A stretch of DNA of 64,000 nucleotides from NCBI GenBank assembly GCA_965229305.1, contig CBDDIZ010000019.1:43689-107688 (forward strand), given 5' to 3'. Below, one piece after another: positions 50,683-58,749 of this stretch. Below the pieces are notes generated by a model that did not search any database, was not told where the DNA came from, and was given only the letters and a program-made list of their open reading frames with translations. The DNA is from JALHNI01 sp965229305 (lineage in GTDB: Bacteria > Acidobacteriota > Terriglobia > Bryobacterales > Bryobacteraceae). Position 1 is the first letter of the stretch. Every line of letters starts with the position of its first letter. Made by a program: the position numbers and the translations under genes.

Positions 50683-53508
50683 CTAAAGAGGCGAGTCGAG
50701 GTCGGCCACCCAGACGTCGGCGGCGGCCTTGGCGCGGCCGAAGTAAAGCCAGCGGCGATCGGGCGAGAGATCCATGCCGACGAGTTCGTCGGTGCCGAAG
50801 CGGTGCAGTTCGCGGTCCTCGTGGGTGCGGCGATCGAGCAGCCGGAGGACGTGGTCCTTGCTCTTGTAGAGCAGGTATCGCTCGCCGTCGAAGAGCTCGA
50901 TGGCGTCGTCGACGCGGAGGCCAAGGTCAGTGACGGTGTGCGTGGCGAGGTCGAAGATCATGGCGCGAGCATCCTCACGGCGCTTGAGCGGAATCAGCCG
51001 TCCCAACAGCCGGACATTGCCGGTCGCCGACCCGCTGAAGCTCAGCGTATGCAGCGGCGGAAGGGCGGCGGCGACGGCTTCAGGCTCGGGGCGGGCGAGG
51101 TCGCGCAGCAGGAAGCGTCCGCGATTGGGCTGCGACAGGATCAGGCGTTGGGGAGTAAGCCATTTGATGGAGCCGATGGGCTCAGGGTCCGGCGAAGTCC
51201 ACTCGGTTCGGCGGCCGCCGTCGAGACCCAGCGTCACGACGGTGTAGCGGACGGGCGTCTGCGCCGTCTTCACGCCGCGCTCGATAAAGCCGATGGTGTT
51301 CGGGTCGACGAAGCGCGGGAAAACGCCGGTGATGCCACCAGCGAGGCGGCGCAGGCCGCTGCCATCGGTGGCGCAAAGCCAGATGTCTTCGCTGGTGGTG
51401 GACTCGAAGACCAACGCGCGGCCATCGGGCGAAACGCGCGGCCGCACGAAGCTGTTCTCGCCCGTGGTGATGGGAAGCGGCTCGCCCACGGTGACGCGGC
51501 GCGCCGGATCAAAGCCCAGCTTTTCGATGTTCCAGGATTCGGTGTCCACCGTATACGCCAGACGCTGGCCGTCGCGCGAAAGGCTGAAAAAGCCGGCTTC
51601 GGCTACCGGCAACGGCACGCGGACGGGAGCACCGCGGCCGTCGGCGGCCACGCGCCAGAGCGTCGACGTACCGCCGGCGTCGCTGTTGTAGTAAAGATAA
51701 CGGCCCGAAGCCGACCAGAACGGGCTCCACACGCGGCCGTTGGCGCCCTTGGTGGCGAGCGACCAGATGACCACCACCGGCGTGCCGCCTTCAGCCGCCA
51801 TCCGGTAGATGTAGGTGGCGCCCTGGCGATCGATGCCCCAGAACGCGAGTTCGCGGCCATCCGGCGACCAGACCGGTTGCACGGCGTCTTCGAGCGACTG
51901 GTCCGAGGTCAACGCCCGCGTCTGCCCCGTGGCGACGTCGATCACGCCCAGTTGTCCGCGACGCAGATAGGTCGTCGCCCGCATGCGCACGAATCCGACG
52001 GTGGAATAGGCGATCTGCCGGCCGTCGGGCGACCAAGCTGGATGAAAGCCCACCGCGCTCAGCCGTCGCACGCCGCGGCCATCGGCCTGCATCACGAACA
52101 AGCCGCCGCCTTCGCGCTCGCTGCGAAAGGCAATCTGGCGGCCGTCGGGCGAATAAGCCGGCTGCAGGTCGTCCGCCGGACTGTCCGCCGTCAGGTTGCG
52201 CGGTTGCTCTTCGGGACGGCCCTGGACGAAGATGTCCCAGTTGCCGGTGCGACGGCTGGCAAACGCGACTGCCTGCCCGCCGGGGACGAGCGACGGATAC
52301 GCCTCGCGCCCTCCAAGCACCGTCAGCCGGTTCACCTGCCGGGCGGCGGGCAAGGCCTCCGGCCGCGTGGCCCACTCGACGGCTCCGGCGAGCGCAACCG
52401 CCGCGGCCACCGCCGGCACCCAGGGTTGCCGCCGCAGGAACTTGGCCGTGCGATAGCTCCAGCCGCCGGGATGAGCCTGCACCGGACGCCGCGTCAGAAA
52501 GCGTTCGACGTCTTCGGACAACTGGCGGGCCGTCGCATACCGGGCGTCCGGATCGGCCGCGCGGGCGCGGGCCACGATCGAGGCCAGGTCGGCGGGTACC
52601 GGCACGTCGGCGGGCACCGGCGCGTCGGCGGGTACCGGCACGTCGGCGGGCACCGGCGCGTCGGCGGGTACCGGCACGTCGGCGGGCACCGGCGCGTCGG
52701 CGAGCAGATCGCCGAGGATCACGCCCAGCGAATAGATGTCGGCCCGCTCGTCCGCCGGCGCGCCGGTCTGCAGTTCCGGGCTCGCATAGCGCCGCGTATA
52801 GCCGGGGGCGGCTTCGCCCGCGAGCGCGGCCACACCGAAGTCCAGCAGCTTCGGACTCCCGCTCGCATCCACCAAAATGTTCGAGGGCTTCAGGTCGCCA
52901 TGCCGCACGCCCTGTCGATGGGCGTAATCGACGGCGTCGCAGATCTGCCGGAAGAGGCGCAGGCGCGCGGAACGAGGCAGGTTCGTTTCGCGGCAATGTG
53001 CGTCGAGCGGGGAGCCCGCCACGTACTCCATCACCAGATAGAGGCGCCCATCGCTGTCGCCGGCGTCATGGAGGCGCGCGATGTGGGCGTGTTCGAGGCC
53101 GGCCAGGATGCGGCGTTCGCCGCGGAAGAGCACCTCGAGCGTCGACGAACGGAAGCGCAGCACCTTGATGGCGACCGTCTTCGAGATCACCTCGTCGGCG
53201 CGTTGCGCCAGATAGACCCGGCCCATGCTGCCGCGCCCCAGTTCGCGCTCGATGCGGTAGGCGCCGATGCGCTCGCCGGCGACGAGTTCTTCGCTTTCGG
53301 GCGGCGCCAAGTGAAAGGGCTCGTGACCGAGGAGATCGTCCGTCTCGGAGTATTGGCGCACAATCTGGCCGGCGGCTTCACGCAACTCCAGATCGCCGCC
53401 GCACTCCCGGTGGAGCGTCGCTTCCCGCTGACTCGGGTCCGCGTCGAGCACCGCCCCGGCGACGTCGCGGATGCGGCGCCAGCGTTCCGGCGTCAAGTCA
53501 TCGAGCAT
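50683..53508 (-). CDS. Ser/Thr kinase with PD40 propeller
   Basis: A 941-residue kinase. The first ~75 residues are the usual acidobacterial leader (LTPERWRRIRDVAGAVLDAD). The kinase domain (~78-350) has GRGSMGRVYLA, AIKVL, HGDLKPSN (HGD in place of HRD) and LLDFGVA. A low-complexity run of six PVPAD(V/A) units interrupts the C-lobe near residue 275-310. One membrane segment (WVPAVAAAVALAGAVEWA) follows near residue 370. The rest is a TolB/PD40-like propeller with repeated SPDGR motifs (AYSPDGRQIAFRSE). ATG 53508 is chosen; a longer frame would overlap the sigma gene. It follows the ECF sigma gene by 59 bp on the same strand. Confidence 0.9.
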   Translation of the reverse strand: MLDDLTPERWRRIRDVAGAVLDADPSQREATLHRECGGDLELREAAGQIVRQYSETDDLLGHEPFHLAPPESEELVAGERIGAYRIERELGRGSMGRVYLAQRADEVISKTVAIKVLRFRSSTLEVLFRGERRILAGLEHAHIARLHDAGDSDGRLYLVMEYVAGSPLDAHCRETNLPRSARLRLFRQICDAVDYAHRQGVRHGDLKPSNILVDASGSPKLLDFGVAALAGEAAPGYTRRYASPELQTGAPADERADIYSLGVILGDLLADAPVPADVPVPADAPVPADVPVPADAPVPADVPVPADLASIVARARAADPDARYATARQLSEDVERFLTRRPVQAHPGGWSYRTAKFLRRQPWVPAVAAAVALAGAVEWATRPEALPAARQVNRLTVLGGREAYPSLVPGGQAVAFASRRTGNWDIFVQGRPEEQPRNLTADSPADDLQPAYSPDGRQIAFRSEREGGGLFVMQADGRGVRRLSAVGFHPAWSPDGRQIAYSTVGFVRMRATTYLRRGQLGVIDVATGQTRALTSDQSLEDAVQPVWSPDGRELAFWGIDRQGATYIYRMAAEGGTPVVVIWSLATKGANGRVWSPFWSASGRYLYYNSDAGGTSTLWRVAADGRGAPVRVPLPVAEAGFFSLSRDGQRLAYTVDTESWNIEKLGFDPARRVTVGEPLPITTGENSFVRPRVSPDGRALVFESTTSEDIWLCATDGSGLRRLAGGITGVFPRFVDPNTIGFIERGVKTAQTPVRYTVVTLGLDGGRRTEWTSPDPEPIGSIKWLTPQRLILSQPNRGRFLLRDLARPEPEAVAAALPPLHTLSFSGSATGNVRLLGRLIPLKRREDARAMIFDLATHTVTDLGLRVDDAIELFDGERYLLYKSKDHVLRLLDRRTHEDRELHRFGTDELVGMDLSPDRRWLYFGRAKAAADVWVADLDSPL
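52588..52695. repeat. Six tandem copies of an 18-bp unit
   Basis: GTCGGCGGGTACCGGCAC and GTCGGCGGGCACCGGCGC alternate three times each over 108 bp, so the true period is 36 bp. Units differ at only two positions. Being a multiple of three, the array adds whole six-residue PVPAD(V/A) units inside the kinase gene. Copy number may vary between strains. Confidence 0.95.
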
Positions 53509-53567
53509 GCGATTTTCCGGCTCCTCATCAGGACAGTCGCAAAAACAGGGGCGGGCACGCCAAAAAT

Positions 53568-54194
53568 TCAGCGCGAGGCCTTGGCCTCCGCTGCTTCGGC
53601 CGCCGGCGCGGGCCGCAATTGACCGGCGAGCCAGGCTTTGGCCAAGCCCCATTCGCGGGCCACGGTCCGCGGCGAGATGCCCAGGCACTCTGCCGTCTCG
53701 TCCACCGAAAGACCGGCAAAGAAGCGCAGTTCCACCAGCCGCGCCTGCTCCGGATCGAGCGCCTCCAGCCGTCCGAGAGCCTCGTCCAGGCTTTCGAAAT
53801 CGAGGTCGCTCGCGCGGGGGGCGATCACGGTGTGGAGTTGTTCGTCAAAGCGATCGGCTTCGAGTCCACCACCGCGCTTGCCGGCGCCCTTTCGCCTTGC
53901 ATGATCCACCACGCGGCGGCGCATGACGACGGCGGCGAAGGCGAAGAACTGGCGACGGTCCCGCCAGTCGGCTTTTTCGGCGTTCGCCAGCTCGATGAAG
54001 GCTTCGTGCACTAGGGCCGTCGGGTGCACGGTGCGTCCGGAGGCGCCTCCCTGACGCCGCGCCACCCTCCGTAACTCCTCGTAAATTAAAGGGAAAAGAT
54101 TCTCCCCCGCCCTGCGATCGCCCTCACCCCAGGCGCGCAGCAATTTCGTTAGTTCCTCGTTCAGAGGCTCCTCCACCAAGCGCGGAACACCCAA
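53568..54194 (-). CDS. ECF-type RNA polymerase sigma factor
   Basis: A 208-residue sigma factor close in pattern to the one at 1692. Region 2: VHPTALVHEAFIELANAE and FFAFAAVVMRRRVVDHARRK (residues ~55-100); region 4: FFAGLSVDETAECLGISPRT (~163-182). An Ala/Pro-rich tail ends the protein. The N-terminus is uncertain: TTG 54194 is used, but GGAGGAG within the first codons would also serve a CTG at codon 11. TAAAAT lies 26 nt upstream. The kinase gene follows after 59 bp, so the pair repeats the sigma-kinase arrangement seen at 1692-5116. Confidence 0.88.
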   Translation of the reverse strand: MGVPRLVEEPLNEELTKLLRAWGEGDRRAGENLFPLIYEELRRVARRQGGASGRTVHPTALVHEAFIELANAEKADWRDRRQFFAFAAVVMRRRVVDHARRKGAGKRGGGLEADRFDEQLHTVIAPRASDLDFESLDEALGRLEALDPEQARLVELRFFAGLSVDETAECLGISPRTVAREWGLAKAWLAGQLRPAPAAEAAEAKASR

Positions 54195-54388
54195 CTCCGC
54201 GCCACCTTCCGGCTTGCAATTTTAGCAAATTGCCAATTCTGCCAACGGACGCCGGAGAGGGTAACGGCTCCCCGCAGATGATGGTAAACCTCCGGTCGGG
54301 TGGGGGCTAAAGGCTTTTATTTAGTCATGCATGGCAGACTTTCCTACTCGTTTGCGACTTGCCCTAGTGAAGGATTTTCCTCACTCTC

Positions 54389-55102
54389 ATGCACTTCTCT
54401 CGCTTACTGACTCTGCTCGCGACGAGCGTTATCGGCTGTGGCGCGTTGCACGCCACCATTCTGCCCACTGCTACCAGTCTTGGTCTCAATCCGGGTGATC
54501 AGTACGCCTTCGTCTTTGTGAGCTCCACCCTCACCGCCGCCACGAGCACGAACATCACCACCTACAACACGTTCGTCCAGAACCTGGCCGACTCGGCGAG
54601 CATTGGCACGTCACTCGGACTCACCTGGAAGGCGGCGGTTGCCGTCTCGAACACGGTTAAGCCGAACACGAATGCGCCGGTCGCCAGCGGCGTCAAGGTC
54701 TTCCTGGTCGATGGCACCAAGGTCGTCAACACGGGCTTCTATTCGAACGTCAACCACCTCGCGGCTATCTCGATCACCGAACTGGGCACCACCTATACGG
54801 GCACGGACCGCGTCTGGACCGGTGCCTCGGACGGTTTGGGGAACGAATCCGGTAGCGGCCTGATGGGCAGCGGTTCGCCGGTTTTCGGGCATGCGAGCGG
54901 CAAGAACTGGGACCGCGGGTTTACCGACTCGTGGATGCGGGAAGGCAACGCCACGAACACCGAGCAGTACCACCTGTACGCTGTTTCGAACGTTCTGACG
55001 GCCAGCAACGCCGTGCCGGAACCGGGCACCTGGGCGATGCTGTTGACGGGTCTGGCGGCGGCGGGGCTGAAGGCTCGCCGTCGCTCCGTCAGCGGACGTT
55101 AG
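54389..55102 (+). CDS. PEP-CTERM sorted exported protein
   Basis: A 237-residue secreted protein: signal peptide (SRLLTLLATSVIGCGALHA) and a C-terminal AVPEPGTWAMLLTGLAAAGL with a basic KARRRS tail, the PEP-CTERM sorting signal. The mature part is Thr/Ser/Asn-rich and predicted beta. I do not recognise the middle domain. A second exosortase substrate in the window, far from the first. The 194 bp upstream are AT-richer and hold its promoter and that of the divergent sigma gene, but no clear elements stood out. A long hairpin follows the stop. Confidence 0.85.
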   Translation: MHFSRLLTLLATSVIGCGALHATILPTATSLGLNPGDQYAFVFVSSTLTAATSTNITTYNTFVQNLADSASIGTSLGLTWKAAVAVSNTVKPNTNAPVASGVKVFLVDGTKVVNTGFYSNVNHLAAISITELGTTYTGTDRVWTGASDGLGNESGSGLMGSGSPVFGHASGKNWDRGFTDSWMREGNATNTEQYHLYAVSNVLTASNAVPEPGTWAMLLTGLAAAGLKARRRSVSGR

Positions 55103-55108
55103 CTCAGC

Positions 55109-55147
55109 GTCGCGGGGATCTCCCCGTCCGGAGGGGATTCCCGCGAC
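55109..55147 (+). terminator. Hairpin downstream of PEP-CTERM gene
   Basis: GTCGCGGG-ATC-CCCC and GGGG-AT-CCCGCGAC arms pair almost fully around a GTCC loop over 39 bp, seven bases after the PEP-CTERM stop. No T tract follows, so it may act as a terminator or an mRNA-stabilising hairpin. Confidence 0.55.
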
Positions 55148-55219
55148 AAACTCGGCCGAATTTTAGTCCGAATGGTCCCGAAGTGGCTGGAAGCCAGATG
55201 CCCCGGCTCAGCGCCCTGC

Positions 55220-55225
55220 TAGGCT
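55220..55225 (+). promoter_or_regulatory. Candidate -10 hexamer TAGGCT, leaderless position
   Basis: TAGGCT ends 7 nt before ATG 55233 of the Sel1-repeat gene. No Shine-Dalgarno lies between them. Confidence 0.4.
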
Positions 55226-55232
55226 GACGGAT

Positions 55233-56264
55233 ATGCGATTCGGAGGACGGATCTCCCGTTGGATAGCGATCGGGCACGCTTCCCTGGCGTTGGTGTGGGC
55301 AGGAACTCCGGAGGGAGTGGCGGCCTTCCGCCGCAAGGATTTCGCCGTAGCTGCCCGCGAGTTGGCCGCTCCGGCGCAACAGGGCGACCCCGAGGCTCAG
55401 ACCTACTACGGCATGCTGGTGGCGATGGGCCAAGCCGGTCCGCGAGACCTCGAACGCGCCGCCTCGCTCTTCCGAGCTGCAGCTCGCCAGAATCATGCCC
55501 CCGCCATGAGCCAACTCGGCATGATGTACGTCATGGGAATGGGGGTTGGCCGCAACTACGCCGAAGCCCGCCAATGGTTCGAGCGCGGCATGACTCTGGG
55601 CAATAAAGAGTCGATCACGAACCTCGCCAATCTGTACGAAGCCGGCCTGGGCGTTCCTGCCGACGCCGTCAAGGCGCGGGCGCTCAGACAGCAGGCCGCC
55701 CGGATGGGCGAAGCCGTGGCGCAGCGGCAACTGCAGGAGGCCCGTACTGCCGGCGCGGACGAGTTCCGGCGAGCCACCACCGCCCGCTCGGTTCGCGACT
55801 TCACCCAAGCCCGTACTCTCGCTCGTGAATCGGCCGCCAAGGGTTACGTCGACGGAATGACGCTCGCCGCCCGGTTGGCTCTGCTCGGCGAAGGCGGTCC
55901 GAAGGATTACGCGGAAGCCATGCGCTATGGCCTGGCCGCGGCGCGCCGCGGCGACTCGTACGCCATGCTTCACGTCGGCTATCTGTATGAATTCGGCTTG
56001 GGCGTGCCGACGAATCGCGCCGAAGCCCTTCGATACTACGATCAGGCGGCGCGGCTGGGCGAACGGACGGCCGCGCAGATGGCCAAGAATCTTCGCTCGC
56101 CAGATTATGATCCCCCCGCGCGCGGCGGCGCCAACGGCGAAGGGTCCCTCGAGAGAAGCTGCCGGCAAGCCGGCGGCGTGCCGGACGGGCCCTTCACCTG
56201 CCGTGGCTCCGGCTTCCGCTCCAATTGCGGCTACGAGGCCGGCTCGGGCTACGTCTGCCGTTAG
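55233..56264 (+). CDS. Secreted Sel1-repeat protein
   Basis: A 343-residue protein with a signal peptide (RWIAIGHASLALVWA) and five or so Sel1-type TPR units: DPEAQTYYGMLVAMGQAGPR, APAMSQLGMMYVMGMGVGRN, DGMTLAARLALLGEGGPKDY and SYAMLHVGYLYEFGLGV. The last ~40 residues are Gly/Cys-rich with four cysteines (CRQAGG, TCRG, NCGY, VCR), probably two disulphides. Sel1 proteins act as scaffolds in the periplasm or at the surface. Ends 2 bp from the convergent permease gene. Confidence 0.85.
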   Translation: MRFGGRISRWIAIGHASLALVWAGTPEGVAAFRRKDFAVAARELAAPAQQGDPEAQTYYGMLVAMGQAGPRDLERAASLFRAAARQNHAPAMSQLGMMYVMGMGVGRNYAEARQWFERGMTLGNKESITNLANLYEAGLGVPADAVKARALRQQAARMGEAVAQRQLQEARTAGADEFRRATTARSVRDFTQARTLARESAAKGYVDGMTLAARLALLGEGGPKDYAEAMRYGLAAARRGDSYAMLHVGYLYEFGLGVPTNRAEALRYYDQAARLGERTAAQMAKNLRSPDYDPPARGGANGEGSLERSCRQAGGVPDGPFTCRGSGFRSNCGYEAGSGYVCR

Positions 56265-56266
56265 CG

Positions 56267-58678
56267 CTATTGCTCCCGTAGTGCCTCGGTCGGCTGCAGG
56301 CGCAGACTTCGACGCGCCGGACCCCATGCCGCCGACAGCCCCACCGCCATCATCAGCAACGCCACTGCCGGCACCACCACGCCCGGATTGCGGCTCATCA
56401 GGCCCAATTGACTCTCGAGCCACAAAGCCACCAGCGCGCCGAGCCCCGCGCCCACCGCCAGTTGTCCGCACGCCCGAGCGAACACGCCGGTCAGAATCTG
56501 CCGCGGATCGGCGCCCAAGGCCACCCGGATGCCGATCTCCCGCCGCCGCCGCGTTACCGTCAGCGACATCAGCGCGTAGATGCCGGCCGCCGAGAGCACC
56601 AGCACGCTCGCGGTGAGGCAGCCCACGACGCCGGCCTGCAACCGGCGCACCCATTGTTCGCGCCGCAGATCGTCTTCCAGATTCACTGTATGGCGGACAT
56701 AGAGCGCCGGATCGACGTCTGCGGCCAACTCTCGCAAGCGGCTCTCGAAGCTCAAGGGGTCGCCGTCGCGCAGGTGCACCAGCAGCGTCGCTGGCGTGAG
56801 TTCGGCGGGGGCGGCCGGCTGATAGAAGATGAGTGGCGAGTCGTTCATGCCCGGGCTCACGCCGGGAGGAAAGTCGCTGACGATGCCGACGACTTCAAGC
56901 CAGGGCCCCGGCGGCTCATGGGGCCGATTCGCCGCGTGACGGATCCGCCGCCCCAGCGCTTGGCCACCAAACAGCTCGCGCGCCAGGGACTGATTCACCA
57001 CCGCCACCCCTTTCTCCGCCTCGCGCAGGCCGCGCCCCGCGAGCAGCGGCACCTGAAACGAGTCAAGAAAGCGATGGTCCACGCGGTTGAAGCGCACCTC
57101 ATGCAGGCGCGCCGCCGCTGTTTCCTCAATCTCGATCCGCGTCTGCTGTTCGGCGCCGGGGATCGCGAGCGCATAGGTCACACCGGCCACGCGCGGCTCA
57201 GTCGCCAAGCGCCGCATCAGCTCGGCTTGACGCTGACCCAGGCGCGCGTCGTTCGTCTCTGCGAGCCCCAGTTCAGCCGAGAGATACTCGCGCGCGGCGA
57301 AGCCCGGCCCAATCAGGCCATCGCGGATGTCCTGGGAGGTCATCGAGACGGCCGTCGGCAGAAACGCCACCACCACGCCCACTTGCCCCACGATCAGCGC
57401 CGTCCACACTTTGCCGAGTTGCAGTCCGGCGCCCGAGCTGACCGCTCGTAAGCCTTGCTGCACGTCGCGCCGCGTGGCCTGCCAGGCGGGGATCGCGCCC
57501 ACCAGCGCCGCCGCCAGCACACCCAACCCGGCCGCAAACCACGCCGACTCCGGCAGCAGCCGGAAGCTCACCCAGAACGGCAGGTCTTCCTGCAGATGCC
57601 GCGTCGCTTCGCCCAGTTGCCGCAAGCTGAGCCCTGCGATCAGCACGCCTGCCGCCGCCGCGATGCCGGCCAGCACCACTGCTTCCATCAGCAATTGCGC
57701 GACGATCCGGCCGCGGCTCGCGCCCAGCGCCGTCCGCACAGCCATCTCCACCTGGCGCGTCGCTGTGCGCGAATACACCAGAATCGCCACATTCAAGCAG
57801 ACCAGGACCAGCAGCGAGATCATCAGGCACTGCAAGGCGTAGACACCGGCGAGGTCAGCCGTTTCGTGCAACCCCAGGTGCGGCAGCGGATAGGGCAGCA
57901 CGCGCGGTTGCAGGTGCGCGTAGAGCTGCGGGGTCGTTTGCGCCTGCTGGCTGACCAGCGCCTTCAACTCGGCTTGGGCTCCGTCGAGCGTGGCGCCCGG
58001 CGCTAAGCGTCCGAAGACCATCACCCCGGCGGGTCCGGTCAGCGGAGCCGGCGCCGGCGCCGCACGCAGCGGCACCCAATAGCGATGATTCACCGGGAAG
58101 GCGAAGTGCTCCGGCATCACGCCGGCAATCGCGTAAGCCTGGTCGCCGAGCCGCAGCGTCCGCCCGACGATGGCCGGATTCGCCCCGAAGCGTTGGCGCC
58201 AGATCCGTTCGCCGATCACGACCACCGGCGGCGCGTTCTCCCGCTCGTCATCGTCGGTGAGATAGCGGCCCAGCAACGGCCGCACGCGCGCCAGGCGAAA
58301 GCCGGAAGCCGTCATCGCCGCCACCCGCACATTCTCAGGCGTCGCGCCCGGCTGCAGCAGATTCATGTTCACGGTGCGGAAGGCGCCCCATTCGGCCACC
58401 GACTTCAACTGCTCCCGCCAGGTGCGGGCTTCGGCCAACAGCCGGGTCTCCTGCCGATGCCCGGCCGCGTCCCACAGCTCCACCGACACCAGGCGGTTGC
58501 TCTCCGGCAGCGGCACCGCCGAAGCGCGGTAGTTGCCGTAGATGACGCTAAAGCCGCCCGCCGAGATCGCCACTCCCACGGCGATCCCAAAGCCTCCCGC
58601 CAACGCGAGCCCGGGATACTTCAGCAGCATCCGCCAACCCAATTTCAAATCGAGCCACCAGGCCCGGCTGATTTTCAT
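56267..58678 (-). CDS. ADOP-type FtsX/MacB-like permease
   Basis: An 803-residue permease of the acidobacterial duplicated orphan permease type, starting at ATG 58678. It contains two MacB-PCD/FtsX halves: an N-terminal TM at ~30 followed by a periplasmic domain (RLVSVELWDAAGHRQE, VVVIGERIWRQRFGANP), three TMs with ALGASRGRIVAQLLMEAVVL, then a second periplasmic domain and RREIGIRVALGADPRQILTG before the last three TMs. No ATPase gene is adjacent, as usual for this family. It lacks the N-terminal ~70-residue PadR-linked segment seen in the 61802 gene. Substrate unknown. Confidence 0.9.
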   Translation of the reverse strand: MKISRAWWLDLKLGWRMLLKYPGLALAGGFGIAVGVAISAGGFSVIYGNYRASAVPLPESNRLVSVELWDAAGHRQETRLLAEARTWREQLKSVAEWGAFRTVNMNLLQPGATPENVRVAAMTASGFRLARVRPLLGRYLTDDDERENAPPVVVIGERIWRQRFGANPAIVGRTLRLGDQAYAIAGVMPEHFAFPVNHRYWVPLRAAPAPAPLTGPAGVMVFGRLAPGATLDGAQAELKALVSQQAQTTPQLYAHLQPRVLPYPLPHLGLHETADLAGVYALQCLMISLLVLVCLNVAILVYSRTATRQVEMAVRTALGASRGRIVAQLLMEAVVLAGIAAAAGVLIAGLSLRQLGEATRHLQEDLPFWVSFRLLPESAWFAAGLGVLAAALVGAIPAWQATRRDVQQGLRAVSSGAGLQLGKVWTALIVGQVGVVVAFLPTAVSMTSQDIRDGLIGPGFAAREYLSAELGLAETNDARLGQRQAELMRRLATEPRVAGVTYALAIPGAEQQTRIEIEETAAARLHEVRFNRVDHRFLDSFQVPLLAGRGLREAEKGVAVVNQSLARELFGGQALGRRIRHAANRPHEPPGPWLEVVGIVSDFPPGVSPGMNDSPLIFYQPAAPAELTPATLLVHLRDGDPLSFESRLRELAADVDPALYVRHTVNLEDDLRREQWVRRLQAGVVGCLTASVLVLSAAGIYALMSLTVTRRRREIGIRVALGADPRQILTGVFARACGQLAVGAGLGALVALWLESQLGLMSRNPGVVVPAVALLMMAVGLSAAWGPARRSLRLQPTEALREQ

Positions 58679-58735
58679 GTCTTTCTCATACGAACCGGAC
58701 GCGCCGCAATTACGCGCAAGATGGAATCCGTCAGT

Positions 58736-58741
58736 TATTCT
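58736..58741 (+). promoter_or_regulatory. Candidate -10 hexamer TATTCT, leaderless position
   Basis: TATTCT ends 8 nt before ATG 58750 of the NHL-repeat gene. No Shine-Dalgarno is present. Confidence 0.4.
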
Positions 58742-58749
58742 GGGTCTGG

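Noticed and set aside
52588..52695. CRISPR-like short repeat array
   Set aside because: The 18-bp units are directly adjacent with no spacers and lie in frame within a coding region.
50449..53622. Very long open frame antisense to the PD40 kinase gene
   Set aside because: It is a shadow of the GC-rich kinase gene: its translation is rich in Arg, Gly, His and Ala, has no recognisable domain, and repeats VGGYRHVGGHRR only because of the 18-bp array. The minus strand has complete kinase and propeller motifs.
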